From Streptomyces plumbidurans (GTDB taxonomy: Bacteria > Actinomycetota > Actinomycetes > Streptomycetales > Streptomycetaceae), in NCBI RefSeq assembly GCF_019857225.1, contig NZ_JAFJSY010000085.1, forward strand, positions 1 to 46,994: a stretch of 46,994 nt of DNA. The letters run 5' to 3'. Position 1 is the stretch's first letter; every line of letters begins with the position of its first letter. Shown here piece after piece: positions 1 through 10,782 of this stretch. The notes beneath the pieces were generated by a model, which had not been told where the DNA came from, ran no database searches, and was given only the letters and a program-made list of their open reading frames with translations. The position numbers and the translations under genes are program-made.

Positions 1-2
1 TC

Positions 3-95
3 AAGGACAGCCCGCCCGGATTCGACCCCACGGCCGCCGCCTTCGACGCGGACGACAACGCGAGCAACGGCTTCGTGGAGACCGAGCAGTACTGA
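3..95 (+). CDS. C-terminal end of an unidentified protein (truncated by window start)
   Basis: The third reading frame is open from the window edge and ends with TGA at 93-95. The last 30 residues are acidic and rich in Asp and Asn, ending ...VETEQY. A strong hairpin follows 33 bases later, as expected behind a real gene. No domain can be recognised from so short a tail. A purine-related gene upstream of xdhA would fit the context, but nothing in the sequence shows it. Confidence 0.5.
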   Translation, partial: KDSPPGFDPTAAAFDADDNASNGFVETEQY

Positions 96-127
96 CCACC
101 GAAAAACCCAGCAGTACTGAACACCGA

Positions 128-158
128 AGGGCCGGACCACGCCACGTGGTCCGGCCCT
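128..158 (+). terminator. Hairpin terminator after the truncated first gene
   Basis: A perfect 13-bp inverted repeat (128-140 with 146-158, arm AGGGCCGGACCAC) encloses a 5-base loop. There is no T-tract, which is usual for actinobacterial terminators. It separates the first gene from the xdh operon. Confidence 0.75.
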
Positions 159-189
159 CGGTCCGATGCCACCCCTTGACCCCCGATGC

Positions 190-518
190 CACCGGCCACT
201 AATTTGCGATAAGCGACGACCCGTATGCACGAAGGAAAGGAGGCGACCAGCGGATGAACACCAGCTCTGATCTCGGTCGCCTCGCCCAGCGCAACGTCTG
301 GGTTCCCGGTCGTATCGCGCACGGCTGCTGACCAGCCGTTCTCCTGTGCCCTCTCGCGGCACGTTCCGGGTTTTTCCCCGTCACCATCTTCCGGTACACC
401 GTTGACGCGTGCCGTTTTGCGCCCGCTCCTGTGATGTGGCGCGTCTGAACACAGAAAGCTGCCTGAAATTGGCGAACATCATGAATCGATCTGTCACGCA
501 CCGAAACGAAGGCCTGTC
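190..518. other. Intergenic region upstream of xdhA, no gene seen
   Basis: About 330 bases without a convincing gene. The open frames here lack a ribosome site or a recognisable product. The stretch presumably carries the xdh promoter. No clear -35/-10 pair or operator palindrome could be picked out by eye. A GAAGG ribosome site lies at 508-512, just before the xdhA start. Confidence 0.4.
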
Positions 519-1990
519 ATGACAGAGGCGCGCATCACGGTCAACGGGAAAGAAACACCGATCGCACCGGCCGCACCCCACACCACCGTGCTGGATTTTC
601 TGCGCGAGCGCGGTCTCACCGGCACCAAGGAGGGCTGCGCCGAGGGTGAGTGCGGCGCGTGTTCGGTCCTGGTGGCCCGTCCCGGGGTGCACAAGCCCAC
701 CGACTGGGTGGCGGTCAACGCCTGCCTGGTACCGGCGGCGGCGCTCGACGGCCAGGAGGTCATCACCTCCGAGGGGCTCGCCACCGTCGGCGCACCCGGC
801 ACACCCCCCGAACTGCACCCGGTGCAGCAGGAGATGGCGGTCCGCGGCGGCTCCCAGTGCGGTTACTGCACGCCGGGATTCGTGTGCAGCATGGCCGCGG
901 AGTACTACCGTCCGGGCCGCTGCGCGCACGCGGACCCGAGCGGCGGCACCGAGGCACACACCGACCCCGAGCACGGCCCCAACGGCTTCGACCTGCACGC
1001 CCTGAGCGGCAACCTGTGCCGGTGCACCGGCTACCGCCCGATCCGCGATGCCGCCTTCGCCGTAGGGGAACCCGCCGACGAGGACCCGCTCGCGCGGCGC
1101 CGTGAGCAGGCCCCGCCCGCCGCGGTCGCCACCGAGTACGCCCGGGACGACAGCACGTTCCTGCGCCGCGGCACCCTGGCCGAGACGCTGCGGGAGCTGC
1201 GCGAGCGGCCCGACGCGGTGGTGGTCGCCGGCTCCACCGACTACGGCGTCGAGGTCAACATCCGCTCCCGCCGGGCGGGTTGCGTCATCGCCATCGACCG
1301 GCTGCCCGAACTGCGGGAGCTGCGCGTGGAGTCCGACCACATCGAGATCGGTGCGGCGCTGACCCTCACCGAGATCGAGCGCCGGCTCGACGGCCAAGTA
1401 CCGCTGCTGGCAGAGCTGTTCCCGCAGTTCGCGTCCCGGCTGATCCGCAACGGCGCCACCCTCGGCGGCAACCTGGGCACCGGCTCGCCCATCGGCGACA
1501 GCCCGCCGGTGCTGCTCGCCCTGGAGGCCTCGCTGCTGCTCGCCGACGCCGACGGGGAGCGCGAGGTCCCGCTGGCGGACTACTTCACCGGCTACCGGCA
1601 GAGCGTGCGCCGTCCCGGCGAGCTGATCCGCGCCGTACGCATTCCGCTGCCACTGGCCCGGGTCACCGCCTTCCACAAGATCGCCAAGCGGCGCTTCGAC
1701 GACATCTCCAGCGTCGCGGTCGCCTTCGCGCTCGACATCGAGGACGGCATCGTCCGCAGGGCACGGATCGGCCTGGGCGGGGTTGCCGCCACCCCGATCC
1801 GCGCCCTCGCCACCGAGGCCGCCCTGGAGGGCAGGCCGTGGACGGTCGAGACCGTCGAGGCCGCGGCCCGGGTGCTGCGCGGCGAGGGCACGCCGATGGA
1901 CGACCATCGCGCCAGCTCCCTCTACCGCTCCGCGATGCTCGGCCAGAGTCTCAAGAAGCTGCACGCACAGACCACCGAGGCGGTGTCGTC

Positions 1991-1994
<4 letters not shown>
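519..1994 (+). CDS. xdhA: Xanthine dehydrogenase small subunit (2Fe-2S and FAD domains)
   Basis: This subunit carries electrons from the molybdenum site to FAD and NAD+ during oxidation of hypoxanthine and xanthine to urate. The 491-residue protein has a plant-ferredoxin-like domain with C40, C45, C48 and C69. A second [2Fe-2S] domain follows with C114, C117, C167 and C169 (CGYCTPG and NLCRCTGYRP). An FAD domain follows with AGSTDYGVEVN near residues 237-247 and the typical IRNGATLGGNLGTGSPIGD stretch. The length fits the two-subunit bacterial XdhAB type. The ATG at 519 has GAAGG at 508-512. The stop overlaps the xdhB start as ATGA, so the two genes are translationally coupled. Confidence 0.95.
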
Positions 1995-4367
<2,373 letters not shown>

Positions 4368-4375
<8 letters not shown>

Positions 4376-5186
4376 CATGACCTGGGTCGCCGCGGTCGCG
4401 CGGTTGCGGGCACGCCGGGAGACCGGCGTCCTGGTGACCGTCGCGACCGTGCGCGGCCACGCCCCGCGCGAGGCCGGCGCGAAACTCGTCGTGGGGGAGA
4501 CCGGGACCTGGGGCTCGATCGGCGGCGGCAACGTCGAGGCCGTCGCGATCGGCCGCGCCCGGGAGATGATGGCCGCGGCCGAGCGGGAGCCGGAGCTGAT
4601 GGACTTCGCCCTGAACGACAAGGTGACCAACCAGCACGGCGTGCAGTGCTGCGGCGGCACGGTGACGGTGCTGCTCGAACCGCTGCCTGTGGTACGGGCG
4701 GTGGCGATCTTCGGCGTCGGCCACGTGGGCCTGGAACTGGCGCGCATCCTGTCCCGCCAGGACCTCGACCTCCATCTGATCGACACCCGCTCTGACATCC
4801 TCACCAAGGAGCGGCTCGGCGTGCTGGCGGACGCGGTGGCGCAGGTGCACGTGCATCACACGCCGCTGCTGCCCGAAGAGGTGCTTCAGGAACTGCCGCG
4901 CGGCACTCACGTCCTGATCATGACCCACGACCACGCCGAGGACGCCGCGCTGTGCGACGCCGCCCTGCGCACCGATCACCTCGGCTCCATCGGTCTGATC
5001 GGCTCGGCGGCCAAGTGGGCGCGGTTCCGCAAGCGGCTGTCCACCGAGGGAGGTCACGAGGACTCCGCCATCGACCGGATCAAGACCCCGATCGGGCTGC
5101 CCGACATCACCGGCAAGGAGCCCGCGACCATCGCCGTGAGCGTCGCGGCCGACCTGCTGCGCACCTTCGAGACCGCCGGGACCTGA
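4368..5186 (+). CDS. xdhC: Xanthine dehydrogenase accessory protein XdhC
   Basis: XdhC binds molybdenum cofactor, promotes its sulfuration and inserts it into XdhB. The N-terminal half has the XdhC/CoxI pattern, with ETGVLVTVATVRG, GSIGGGNVE and an HGVQCCGG cysteine motif. The C-terminal half is a Rossmann fold (VAIFGVGHVG) ending with the IGLIGSAAKWARFRKRL signature. A GTG at 4368 overlaps the end of xdhB by 8 bases. The in-frame ATG at 4377 is the alternative start. Up to 272 residues, normal for the family. Confidence 0.93.
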
Positions 5187-5304
5187 CGTCGAAACCGCCG
5201 GGACCTGACTTCGGACGAATCTCCAAGGGTGCCCCGCCGACCAGCCAGGTCCTTCATGGTTTCGGTGACTGACCCCCGACGGTACCCGGCGGGTGTACTT
5301 GCGA

Positions 5305-5353
5305 ACGACGCCGATACGACGCCGAATGCGACACCGAAAACGACGCCGATACG
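5305..5353 (+). repeat. Short imperfect tandem repeats upstream of guanine deaminase
   Basis: Four spaced copies of a CGACGCCGATA-like unit (one degenerate, CGACACCGAAA) lie in the 200-base gap between xdhC and the deaminase gene. Their role is unknown. They could be a regulator-binding array or low-complexity drift. Nothing else is seen in the 5187-5387 gap except the AAGGAG ribosome site at 377-382 of that kilobase (5377-5382). Confidence 0.45.
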
Positions 5354-5387
5354 GGGAATCCCCGCCGTGTGCCCACAAGGAGTGACC

Positions 5388-5891
5388 GTGACCGCGTACA
5401 CCCAGGAAACGAGCATCGCCGACCTCGAGCGCGGCTGGCTGGACGAGGCCATCGGCCTCGCCACCGACAGCGTGCACAACGGCGGCGGCCCGTTCGGCGC
5501 CCTGATCGCCAAGGACGGCGAGGTTGTCGCGATCGGCAACAACAAGGTCACCTCGGACCTGGACCCGACCGCCCACGGCGAGGTGAGCGCGATCCGCCTC
5601 GCCTGCCGGAAACTGGGCACCTTCTCGCTCGACGGCTGCGTCCTGGTCACCTCGTGCGAACCGTGCCCGATGTGCCTCTCCTCCGCCCTGTGGGCGCGCG
5701 TGGACCGGATCGTCTACGCCGCCGACCGCGACGACGCGGCGGTGGCCGGCTTCGACGACCGCAAGTTCTACGACCTCTTCGAGAAGCGCCCGGCGGAACT
5801 GTGGCCGATGGCGATCGAACGCCTCGACATGCCCAACCGCACGGCCCCGTTCGACGCCTGGCTGGCCAAGTCGGACCGTATCGACTACTGA
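5388..5891 (+). CDS. guaD: Guanine deaminase (cytidine-deaminase fold)
   Basis: It deaminates guanine to xanthine and so feeds the adjacent xanthine dehydrogenase. The frame is open from 5229, but a clean AAGGAG at 5377-5382 points to the GTG at 5388, giving 167 residues, close to Bacillus subtilis GuaD. The zinc site is H63 plus C93 and C96 in SCEPCPMC, with catalytic E65. The motif reads HGE rather than the usual HAE. The AGFDDRKFYDL segment and the C-terminal aromatic ending (DRIDY) also match the GuaD type rather than tRNA adenosine deaminase. A broader nucleoside deaminase activity is possible, but the purine context favours guanine. Confidence 0.85.
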   Translation: MTAYTQETSIADLERGWLDEAIGLATDSVHNGGGPFGALIAKDGEVVAIGNNKVTSDLDPTAHGEVSAIRLACRKLGTFSLDGCVLVTSCEPCPMCLSSALWARVDRIVYAADRDDAAVAGFDDRKFYDLFEKRPAELWPMAIERLDMPNRTAPFDAWLAKSDRIDY

Positions 5892-5949
5892 AACGGCGCC
5901 ACCCGCGGCGGACCGATTCCCACACACCCCCCTCGCAGCACCTAGAGAG

Positions 5950-5965
5950 TTGCTAAACTTAGCAA
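5950..5965. promoter_or_regulatory. Perfect palindrome, candidate operator of the ArsR-type regulator
   Basis: TTGCTAA, two spacer bases, then TTAGCAA form a perfect 16-bp AT-rich palindrome in an otherwise GC-rich gap. It lies about 170 bases before the start of the ArsR-family gene that leads the hydrogenase-like operon. ArsR-family proteins are dimers that bind such repeats and often control their own promoter. That this regulator binds here is inference. Confidence 0.6.
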
Positions 5966-6136
5966 TTGTTGATTTCTGCACCGCCGGCTCGCGGCGGTGC
6001 GGCCCTCCCGCGCGGATTCCGCCTGGCCGTAGCCGCAGGCGAGGATGGGCCACATGTGTGTGACGAGTGGGTGGACGCGATGTACCGAGGACAGGCCGCC
6101 GCGGCCGTGCTGCTCCGCTGGGGAGGTGACGGCACG

Positions 6137-6487
6137 GTGAGTACGCCGCTGTACCAACTCAAGGCCGAGTTCTTCAAGACGCTCGGTCATCCCGCGCGCA
6201 TCCGGGTCCTGGAGCTGCTGAGCGAACGCGAGCACGCGGTCGCCGAGATGCTGCCCGAGGTCGGGATCGAGCCCGCCCACCTCTCGCAGCAGCTCGCGGT
6301 GCTGCGCCGGGCGAACCTCGTGGTCACCCGCAAAGAGGGCTCGACCGTGTACTACTCGCTGACCAGCCCGCACATCGCCGACCTGCTCCGGGTCGCCCGC
6401 ACCATCCTGTCCGGAGTGCTGGCCGGCCAGGCCGAACTGCTCGCCGACCTGCGGGCCGCCCAGAACCAGGGGAAACCGCCGTCGTAG
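6137..6487 (+). CDS. ArsR-family winged-helix regulator, Rv0081-like
   Basis: A 116-residue DNA-binding protein starting STPLYQLKAEFFKTLGHPARIRVLELL, a form typical of Rv0081 of M. tuberculosis, with recognition-helix region HLSQQLAVLRRANLV and wing KEGSTVYYSL. The canonical ArsR metal motif ELCVCDL is absent, so metal sensing by that site is unlikely. A longer frame runs from 5966. The GTG at 6137, preceded by GGGAGG at 6121-6126, gives the family's normal length and the conserved N-terminus. It is followed by the same six-gene complex as Rv0081, which supports a role as local regulator of that complex. Confidence 0.88.
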   Translation: MSTPLYQLKAEFFKTLGHPARIRVLELLSEREHAVAEMLPEVGIEPAHLSQQLAVLRRANLVVTRKEGSTVYYSLTSPHIADLLRVARTILSGVLAGQAELLADLRAAQNQGKPPS

Positions 6488-6613
6488 CGACGCCGCCGTT
6501 CGAACCGGCACGGTTCCAAACCGGAGCAAAGTGTCGGCAAACGTCGTAACTCCAGCCGTGGGACGTCTCGTTGGTCTCCCACGGACACGTCCTCACCGAG
6601 TCACGGAGTAGGC

Positions 6614-7096
6614 ATGGGCTTGCTGCGCAGGATCCGCGAGACCGGGCGGGCGGCGGAACCCGCCCCGCCGCGCCCCGAGGGCGACGTGCCCGAGAAGGCG
6701 CGGGAGCTGGGCGGCTCGGTCCAGGTGCGGTGCGTCGACGCGGGCTCCTGCAACGGCTGCGAGATCGAGATCGCGGCGGCTTTCAACCCGGTGTACGACG
6801 CCGAGCGGTACGGCGCCCGGCAGGTGGCCTCGCCCCGGCACGCGGACGTGGCCCTGGTGACCGGGCCGGTGACACGGAACATGGCGGAGCCGCTGCGGCG
6901 CACGGTCGCCGCGATGGGCGAGCCCCGTCTCGTGGTCGCCGTCGGCGACTGCGCGATCAACTGCGGGGAGTTCGCTGGTGGTCACGGCGTGGAGGGCGCG
7001 GTCGCCGATGTCGTACCGGTGGATCTGACCGTGCCCGGGTGCCCGCCGGAGCCGGACGCCATTGTGGCGGCCCTGCGGAGAGTGACCGGGCGGTGA
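6614..7096 (+). CDS. NuoB/HycG-like iron-sulfur subunit of a hydrogenase-like complex
   Basis: This is the small [4Fe-4S] subunit that connects the large subunit to electron donors in complex I and group-4 hydrogenases. The 160 residues contain C46 and C49 (SCNGCEIE), C113 (GDCAINCG) and C143 (PGCPPEP). These are the four expected ligands of an N2-type cluster. The N-terminal 30 residues are charged and probably unstructured. Size and order correspond to Rv0082 (about 159 residues). The stop overlaps the next start as GTGA. No separate HycB-like ferredoxin subunit is present next to it. Confidence 0.88.
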   Translation: MGLLRRIRETGRAAEPAPPRPEGDVPEKARELGGSVQVRCVDAGSCNGCEIEIAAAFNPVYDAERYGARQVASPRHADVALVTGPVTRNMAEPLRRTVAAMGEPRLVVAVGDCAINCGEFAGGHGVEGAVADVVPVDLTVPGCPPEPDAIVAALRRVTGR

Positions 7097-9126
7097 GCGC
7101 GATTCCGGCCGCCCTCGCGACGGCCACCACCCTGGGCGGCGCGGGCGCGCTGGCCGGGCTCGGACTGCCGTACCGGCTGCGCGTGCCGGTCGTCGGACTG
7201 CTGACGGCCGGTGCGGGCGTGGCCGGTGCTGCGGCGGGCGTGGCCGCGCTGGGAGGCAGCCGGTGGGCCACCGACCTGCCCGGACTGCTGCCGCTGGTCG
7301 GAACGCATCTGGCGGTGGACGCGCTGGCGGGCGTCTTCATGGCGGTGGCCGGGGCGGTCGTCGTCGCGGTCGCGGTCTACGGCGTCGGCTACGCGGCCGG
7401 GCACGGTCCGCACGGGCTCGGCTCGCGCACCGCGCAGGCGATGCTGCCGCTGTTCGCGCTCACGCTGGTCCTGGTACCGGCGGCGGCCTCGGTGTCCACG
7501 TTCCTGGTGCTGTGGGAGCTGATGGCGCTCGTCTCCCTGCTGCTGGTCCTCGCCGAACACCGCGAGCGTGCCTCGGTACGGCAGGCGGGCGTCTGGTACG
7601 CGGTGATGACCCACCTCGGACTGGTGCTGCTGCTGGCCGCGTTCGCGCTGTTCGCCGCCAGGGCGGGCGGCGAGACCTTCGCCGCGCTGCGGGCCGGCGC
7701 GCACACCGTCTCGCCCACGGTGCGCGGACTGGTCTTCGTCCTGGCCGGGCTGGCGTTCACCTCCAAGGCGGGCGCCGTGCCGCTGCACGCCTGGCTGCCG
7801 CGCGCGCATCCCGAAGCACCCAGCCCCGTCTCGGCGTTGATGAGCACCGCCATGGTCAACCTCGGCGTCTACGGCCTGATCCGCACCGGCCTCGACCTGC
7901 TCGGCGGCGGCCCGGCCTGGTGGTGGCTGGGCCTGATCGCGGTGGGCGGGGTCAGCGCGGTGTACGGAATCCTCCAGGCGGCGATGGCCTCCGACCTCAA
8001 GCGCCTGCTGGCCTACTCGACCAGCGAGAACATGGGCCTGGTCTTCATCGGTGTCGGCGCCTGCGGGCTCTTCACCTCCTACGGCGACCGGCCGCTGGCC
8101 GCGCTGGCGCTGGCCGCCGCGCTGCTGCACGTCGTCAACCACGCCGCGTTCAAGGCCCTGTTGTTCTGCGCGGCCGGGTCGGTGGTGCGCTCCACCGGGC
8201 TGCGGGACCTCGACCGGCTCGGCGGCCTGCGCTCGCGGATGCCGGCCACGGCCGGACTGTTCGCGCTCGCCGCTCTCGGCGCGGTGGCGCTGCCACCGGG
8301 CAACGGGTTCATCAGCGAGTGGCTGCTGCTGCAGTCCCTGATCCACGGCCTGCAGGTGCCGGGCGTCGCGGTGGCCGTCGTGCTGCCCCTGTCGGTGGCG
8401 CTGATCGCGCTGTCGGCCGGCATCGCCGCCGCCGCGTTCGTCAAGGCGCTCGGCGTCGGCTTCTTCGCCCGGCCCCGCAGCCCACGCGCGGACGGCGCGC
8501 GGGAGGCACCGCCCCTGATGATCGCCGGAATGGGACTGCTCGCCGCCGCGTGCGTGGCGCTCGCCCTGGTGCCGGGGCTGCTGGGCGACGCCCTCGACCG
8601 TGCCGTGAGCGCGATCGGACTGCCCGGCAGCGGCGCGCTGTCGGGAGGCGGAGTGCGGGTGCGGCTCACGGACATCTCGGCGTCCCTGTCGCCGCTGTGG
8701 GTGGTGGCCGCCCTCGCCGTCGCGATCATGGCGGCCGTGGGACTGCCCCGGCTGTACGGGCGCCGCCGGCGCCGAATGAACGCGCGCTTGTGGGACTGCG
8801 GCGGCGGGGCGCCGACCCCGCGCATGGCGTACACGGCGACCTCGTTCGCCGAGCCGCTGCAGCGCGTCTTCGACGACGTCCTCGCCCCCGAGCAGGACCT
8901 GAACGTCACGCCCGTGCGCGAGTCGGCGTACCTGGTGGAACGGGTGCGCTTCGAGCGCCGGGTGCCCGACCGGATCGAACACCGGCTGTACGAGCCGGTG
9001 TTGCGGGCCCTGGCCGGGACGGGCCGGTCCGCGCGGCGGCTGGCGGGCGGCAGCGTCCACCTGTATCTCGGCTACGGCTTCGTCGGCCTGGTCGTCCTGC
9101 TGGTGGCCTTGGCGGTGGGCTGGTGA
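7093..9126 (+). CDS. Antiporter-like membrane subunit (HyfB/NuoL family)
   Basis: A 677-residue polytopic membrane protein of the proton-conducting complex I antiporter family. It has many hydrophobic helices and the conserved segments KAGAVPLHAWLPRAHPEAPSPVSALMS and DLKRLLAYSTSENMGLV, containing the functional lysines and histidine. The C-terminal stretch ends in a further transmembrane segment after a soluble part, as in HyfB/HycC. It corresponds to Rv0083. The GTG at 7093 overlaps the preceding stop. It is expected to couple redox chemistry to proton or sodium movement. Confidence 0.9.
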   Translation: MSAIPAALATATTLGGAGALAGLGLPYRLRVPVVGLLTAGAGVAGAAAGVAALGGSRWATDLPGLLPLVGTHLAVDALAGVFMAVAGAVVVAVAVYGVGYAAGHGPHGLGSRTAQAMLPLFALTLVLVPAAASVSTFLVLWELMALVSLLLVLAEHRERASVRQAGVWYAVMTHLGLVLLLAAFALFAARAGGETFAALRAGAHTVSPTVRGLVFVLAGLAFTSKAGAVPLHAWLPRAHPEAPSPVSALMSTAMVNLGVYGLIRTGLDLLGGGPAWWWLGLIAVGGVSAVYGILQAAMASDLKRLLAYSTSENMGLVFIGVGACGLFTSYGDRPLAALALAAALLHVVNHAAFKALLFCAAGSVVRSTGLRDLDRLGGLRSRMPATAGLFALAALGAVALPPGNGFISEWLLLQSLIHGLQVPGVAVAVVLPLSVALIALSAGIAAAAFVKALGVGFFARPRSPRADGAREAPPLMIAGMGLLAAACVALALVPGLLGDALDRAVSAIGLPGSGALSGGGVRVRLTDISASLSPLWVVAALAVAIMAAVGLPRLYGRRRRRMNARLWDCGGGAPTPRMAYTATSFAEPLQRVFDDVLAPEQDLNVTPVRESAYLVERVRFERRVPDRIEHRLYEPVLRALAGTGRSARRLAGGSVHLYLGYGFVGLVVLLVALAVGW

Positions 9127-9136
9127 GAGCGAACTG

Positions 9137-10093
9137 ATGAGTGCTGTCGGATATGCGGCCGTGGCCGGGCAGATCGTCGTCGTCGGCGCGGGGGCGCCGC
9201 TGCTGACCGGGTGGATGCGGCAGGTGCGGGCCCGGTTGGAGGGCCGGGCCGGGGCCGGGGTGCTGCAGCCCTGGCGGGACACGCGCAAGCTGCTGCGCAA
9301 GGAGCCCATCACGCCGGTCGGGACCGGGAGCGCCTTCCGGACCGCGCCCGCGCTGCTGGTCGCCACCACCGTCGTGGCCGCCGCCCTGGTGCCGCTGCTG
9401 TCCACCGACACCCCGGTCAGCTCCCACGCGGACCTCATCCTGGTGGTGGCGCTGATCGCGCTGGGCACCGTGGCGCTGGCCCTCGCCGGACTCGACACCG
9501 GCACCGCGTTCGGCGGGATGGGCGCCTCCCGGGAGATGACCGTGGCCGCGCTGGTGGAGCCGACCATCCTGCTGTCGGTGTTCGCGCTGTCGATACCGGC
9601 CGGGACGACCAACATCCCGGCCATCGTCAGCGGCGCGGTCGACGAACCGGGCCGCCTCGCCTCACCGGCCGGACTGCTGGCCACCGCGGCCCTCGCGGTC
9701 GCCGTGCTCGCGGAGACCGGGCGCATTCCGGTGGACAACCCCTCCACCCACCTCGAACTCACCATGATCCACGAGGCGATGGCGCTGGAGTACGCAGGAC
9801 CCGACCTGGCCCTGGTGGAACTCGGCGCCCAGATGCGGCTCACCCTGCTGCTCGGGCTGCTGTCCTCCCTGTTCGTGCCCTGGGGCATCGCCACCGGCAC
9901 CTCCTGGGCGGCCCTCGCGGTGGCGCTGGTGCTGTTCGCGGCGAAGGTGTGCCTGCTGGGCGCGGTGCTCGCGGCGGCCGAGGTGTTCTGGGCGAAGATC
10001 CGGCTGTTCCGGGTGCCCGAACTGCTGGCCGGGTCCTTCCTGCTGGCGCTGCTCGCGGTGACCGCCTCCTACTTCCTGAGCGGAGCGTCATGA
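9137..10093 (+). CDS. HycD/NuoH-like membrane anchor subunit
   Basis: A 318-residue membrane protein of the NuoH/HyfC family, which anchors the soluble arm and shapes the quinone or redox-coupling site. Diagnostic segments are RLEGRAGAGVLQPWRDTRKLLRKEP near residues 34-58, the AETGRIPVDNPSTHLELTMIHEAM loop and the final KIRLFRVPELL. Several hydrophobic helices lie between them. The size equals Rv0084 (HycD, about 316). The gene starts 10 bases after the antiporter-like gene, and its stop overlaps the next start. Confidence 0.92.
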   Translation: MSAVGYAAVAGQIVVVGAGAPLLTGWMRQVRARLEGRAGAGVLQPWRDTRKLLRKEPITPVGTGSAFRTAPALLVATTVVAAALVPLLSTDTPVSSHADLILVVALIALGTVALALAGLDTGTAFGGMGASREMTVAALVEPTILLSVFALSIPAGTTNIPAIVSGAVDEPGRLASPAGLLATAALAVAVLAETGRIPVDNPSTHLELTMIHEAMALEYAGPDLALVELGAQMRLTLLLGLLSSLFVPWGIATGTSWAALAVALVLFAAKVCLLGAVLAAAEVFWAKIRLFRVPELLAGSFLLALLAVTASYFLSGAS

Positions 10094-10782
10094 GCGGCGG
10101 CCTCTACACCCAGCTCCTCGACCTGGCCTGCGGCGCCTTCCTGCTGGCCGCCGTGATCGTGCTGTGGGTGCGCGAACTCACCGCGATCATCCGGGTCTTC
10201 GCCCTGCAGGGCATCGCGCTCGCCGCCCTCGCGGTCCTGCTCGGCGCGCACGAACACCGGTGGGACCTGGTCGGCGTGGGCGTCGGCATCGGAGCGCTCA
10301 GAGCGGGCGTGCTGCCGTATCTGCTGCGCCGCGCGCTGGCCACCCTCACGGCGGACCGGCAGCGCTACGGCACCGCCGCGGCCGAGACCCGGGAGACCCA
10401 GCCGCTGGTCAACGTCGCCGCCTCGCTGCTGACCGCGGCCCTGCTGACGCTCCTGGCCTACGCGGTCGCCCGACCCCTGACCGCGCTGGACCCGACCCCC
10501 GCCACCCGCGCCCTGCCGGTCGGTCTCGCCGTCGTCCTGATCGGCTTCTTCGTGCTGGTGACCCGCAGGCGGGCGCCCGCCCAGGTGGTCGGCTTCCTGC
10601 TGCTGGACAACGGCATCACCGCGACCGCCCTCCTGGCCACCTCCGGAGTACCGCTGATCGTCGAACTCGGCGTCTCCTTCGACGTGTTGCTGGCGGTGCT
10701 GGTGCTTCAGATGCTGACCACCCGGATGCGGGAGGCGTTCGGCACCACCGACATCGACGACCTGCGGGAGCTGCACGACTGA
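10090..10782 (+). CDS. HyfE/HycP-like small membrane subunit
   Basis: A 230-residue integral membrane protein of the HyfE type, whose C-terminal part resembles NuoK. It is almost entirely hydrophobic, with helices near residues 13-55, 100-125, 130-155 and 165-205. It keeps the HyfE-like segments LDNGITATALL and ELGVSFDVLLAVLVLQ. In length and position it corresponds to Rv0085 (HycP). Its ATG at 10090 overlaps the stop of the hycD-like gene, and its stop overlaps the next ATG. Confidence 0.88.
   Translation: MSGGLYTQLLDLACGAFLLAAVIVLWVRELTAIIRVFALQGIALAALAVLLGAHEHRWDLVGVGVGIGALRAGVLPYLLRRALATLTADRQRYGTAAAETRETQPLVNVAASLLTAALLTLLAYAVARPLTALDPTPATRALPVGLAVVLIGFFVLVTRRRAPAQVVGFLLLDNGITATALLATSGVPLIVELGVSFDVLLAVLVLQMLTTRMREAFGTTDIDDLRELHD

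Noticed and set aside
199..501. 100-codon minus-strand frame upstream of xdhA
   Set aside because: No ribosome site, no domain and Arg-rich low-information composition. Not supported as a gene.
6982..9900. 972-codon minus-strand open frame opposite the membrane-subunit genes
   Set aside because: Its product is Gln/Arg/His-rich without any membrane or domain pattern. The plus strand encodes clear complex I-like subunits.
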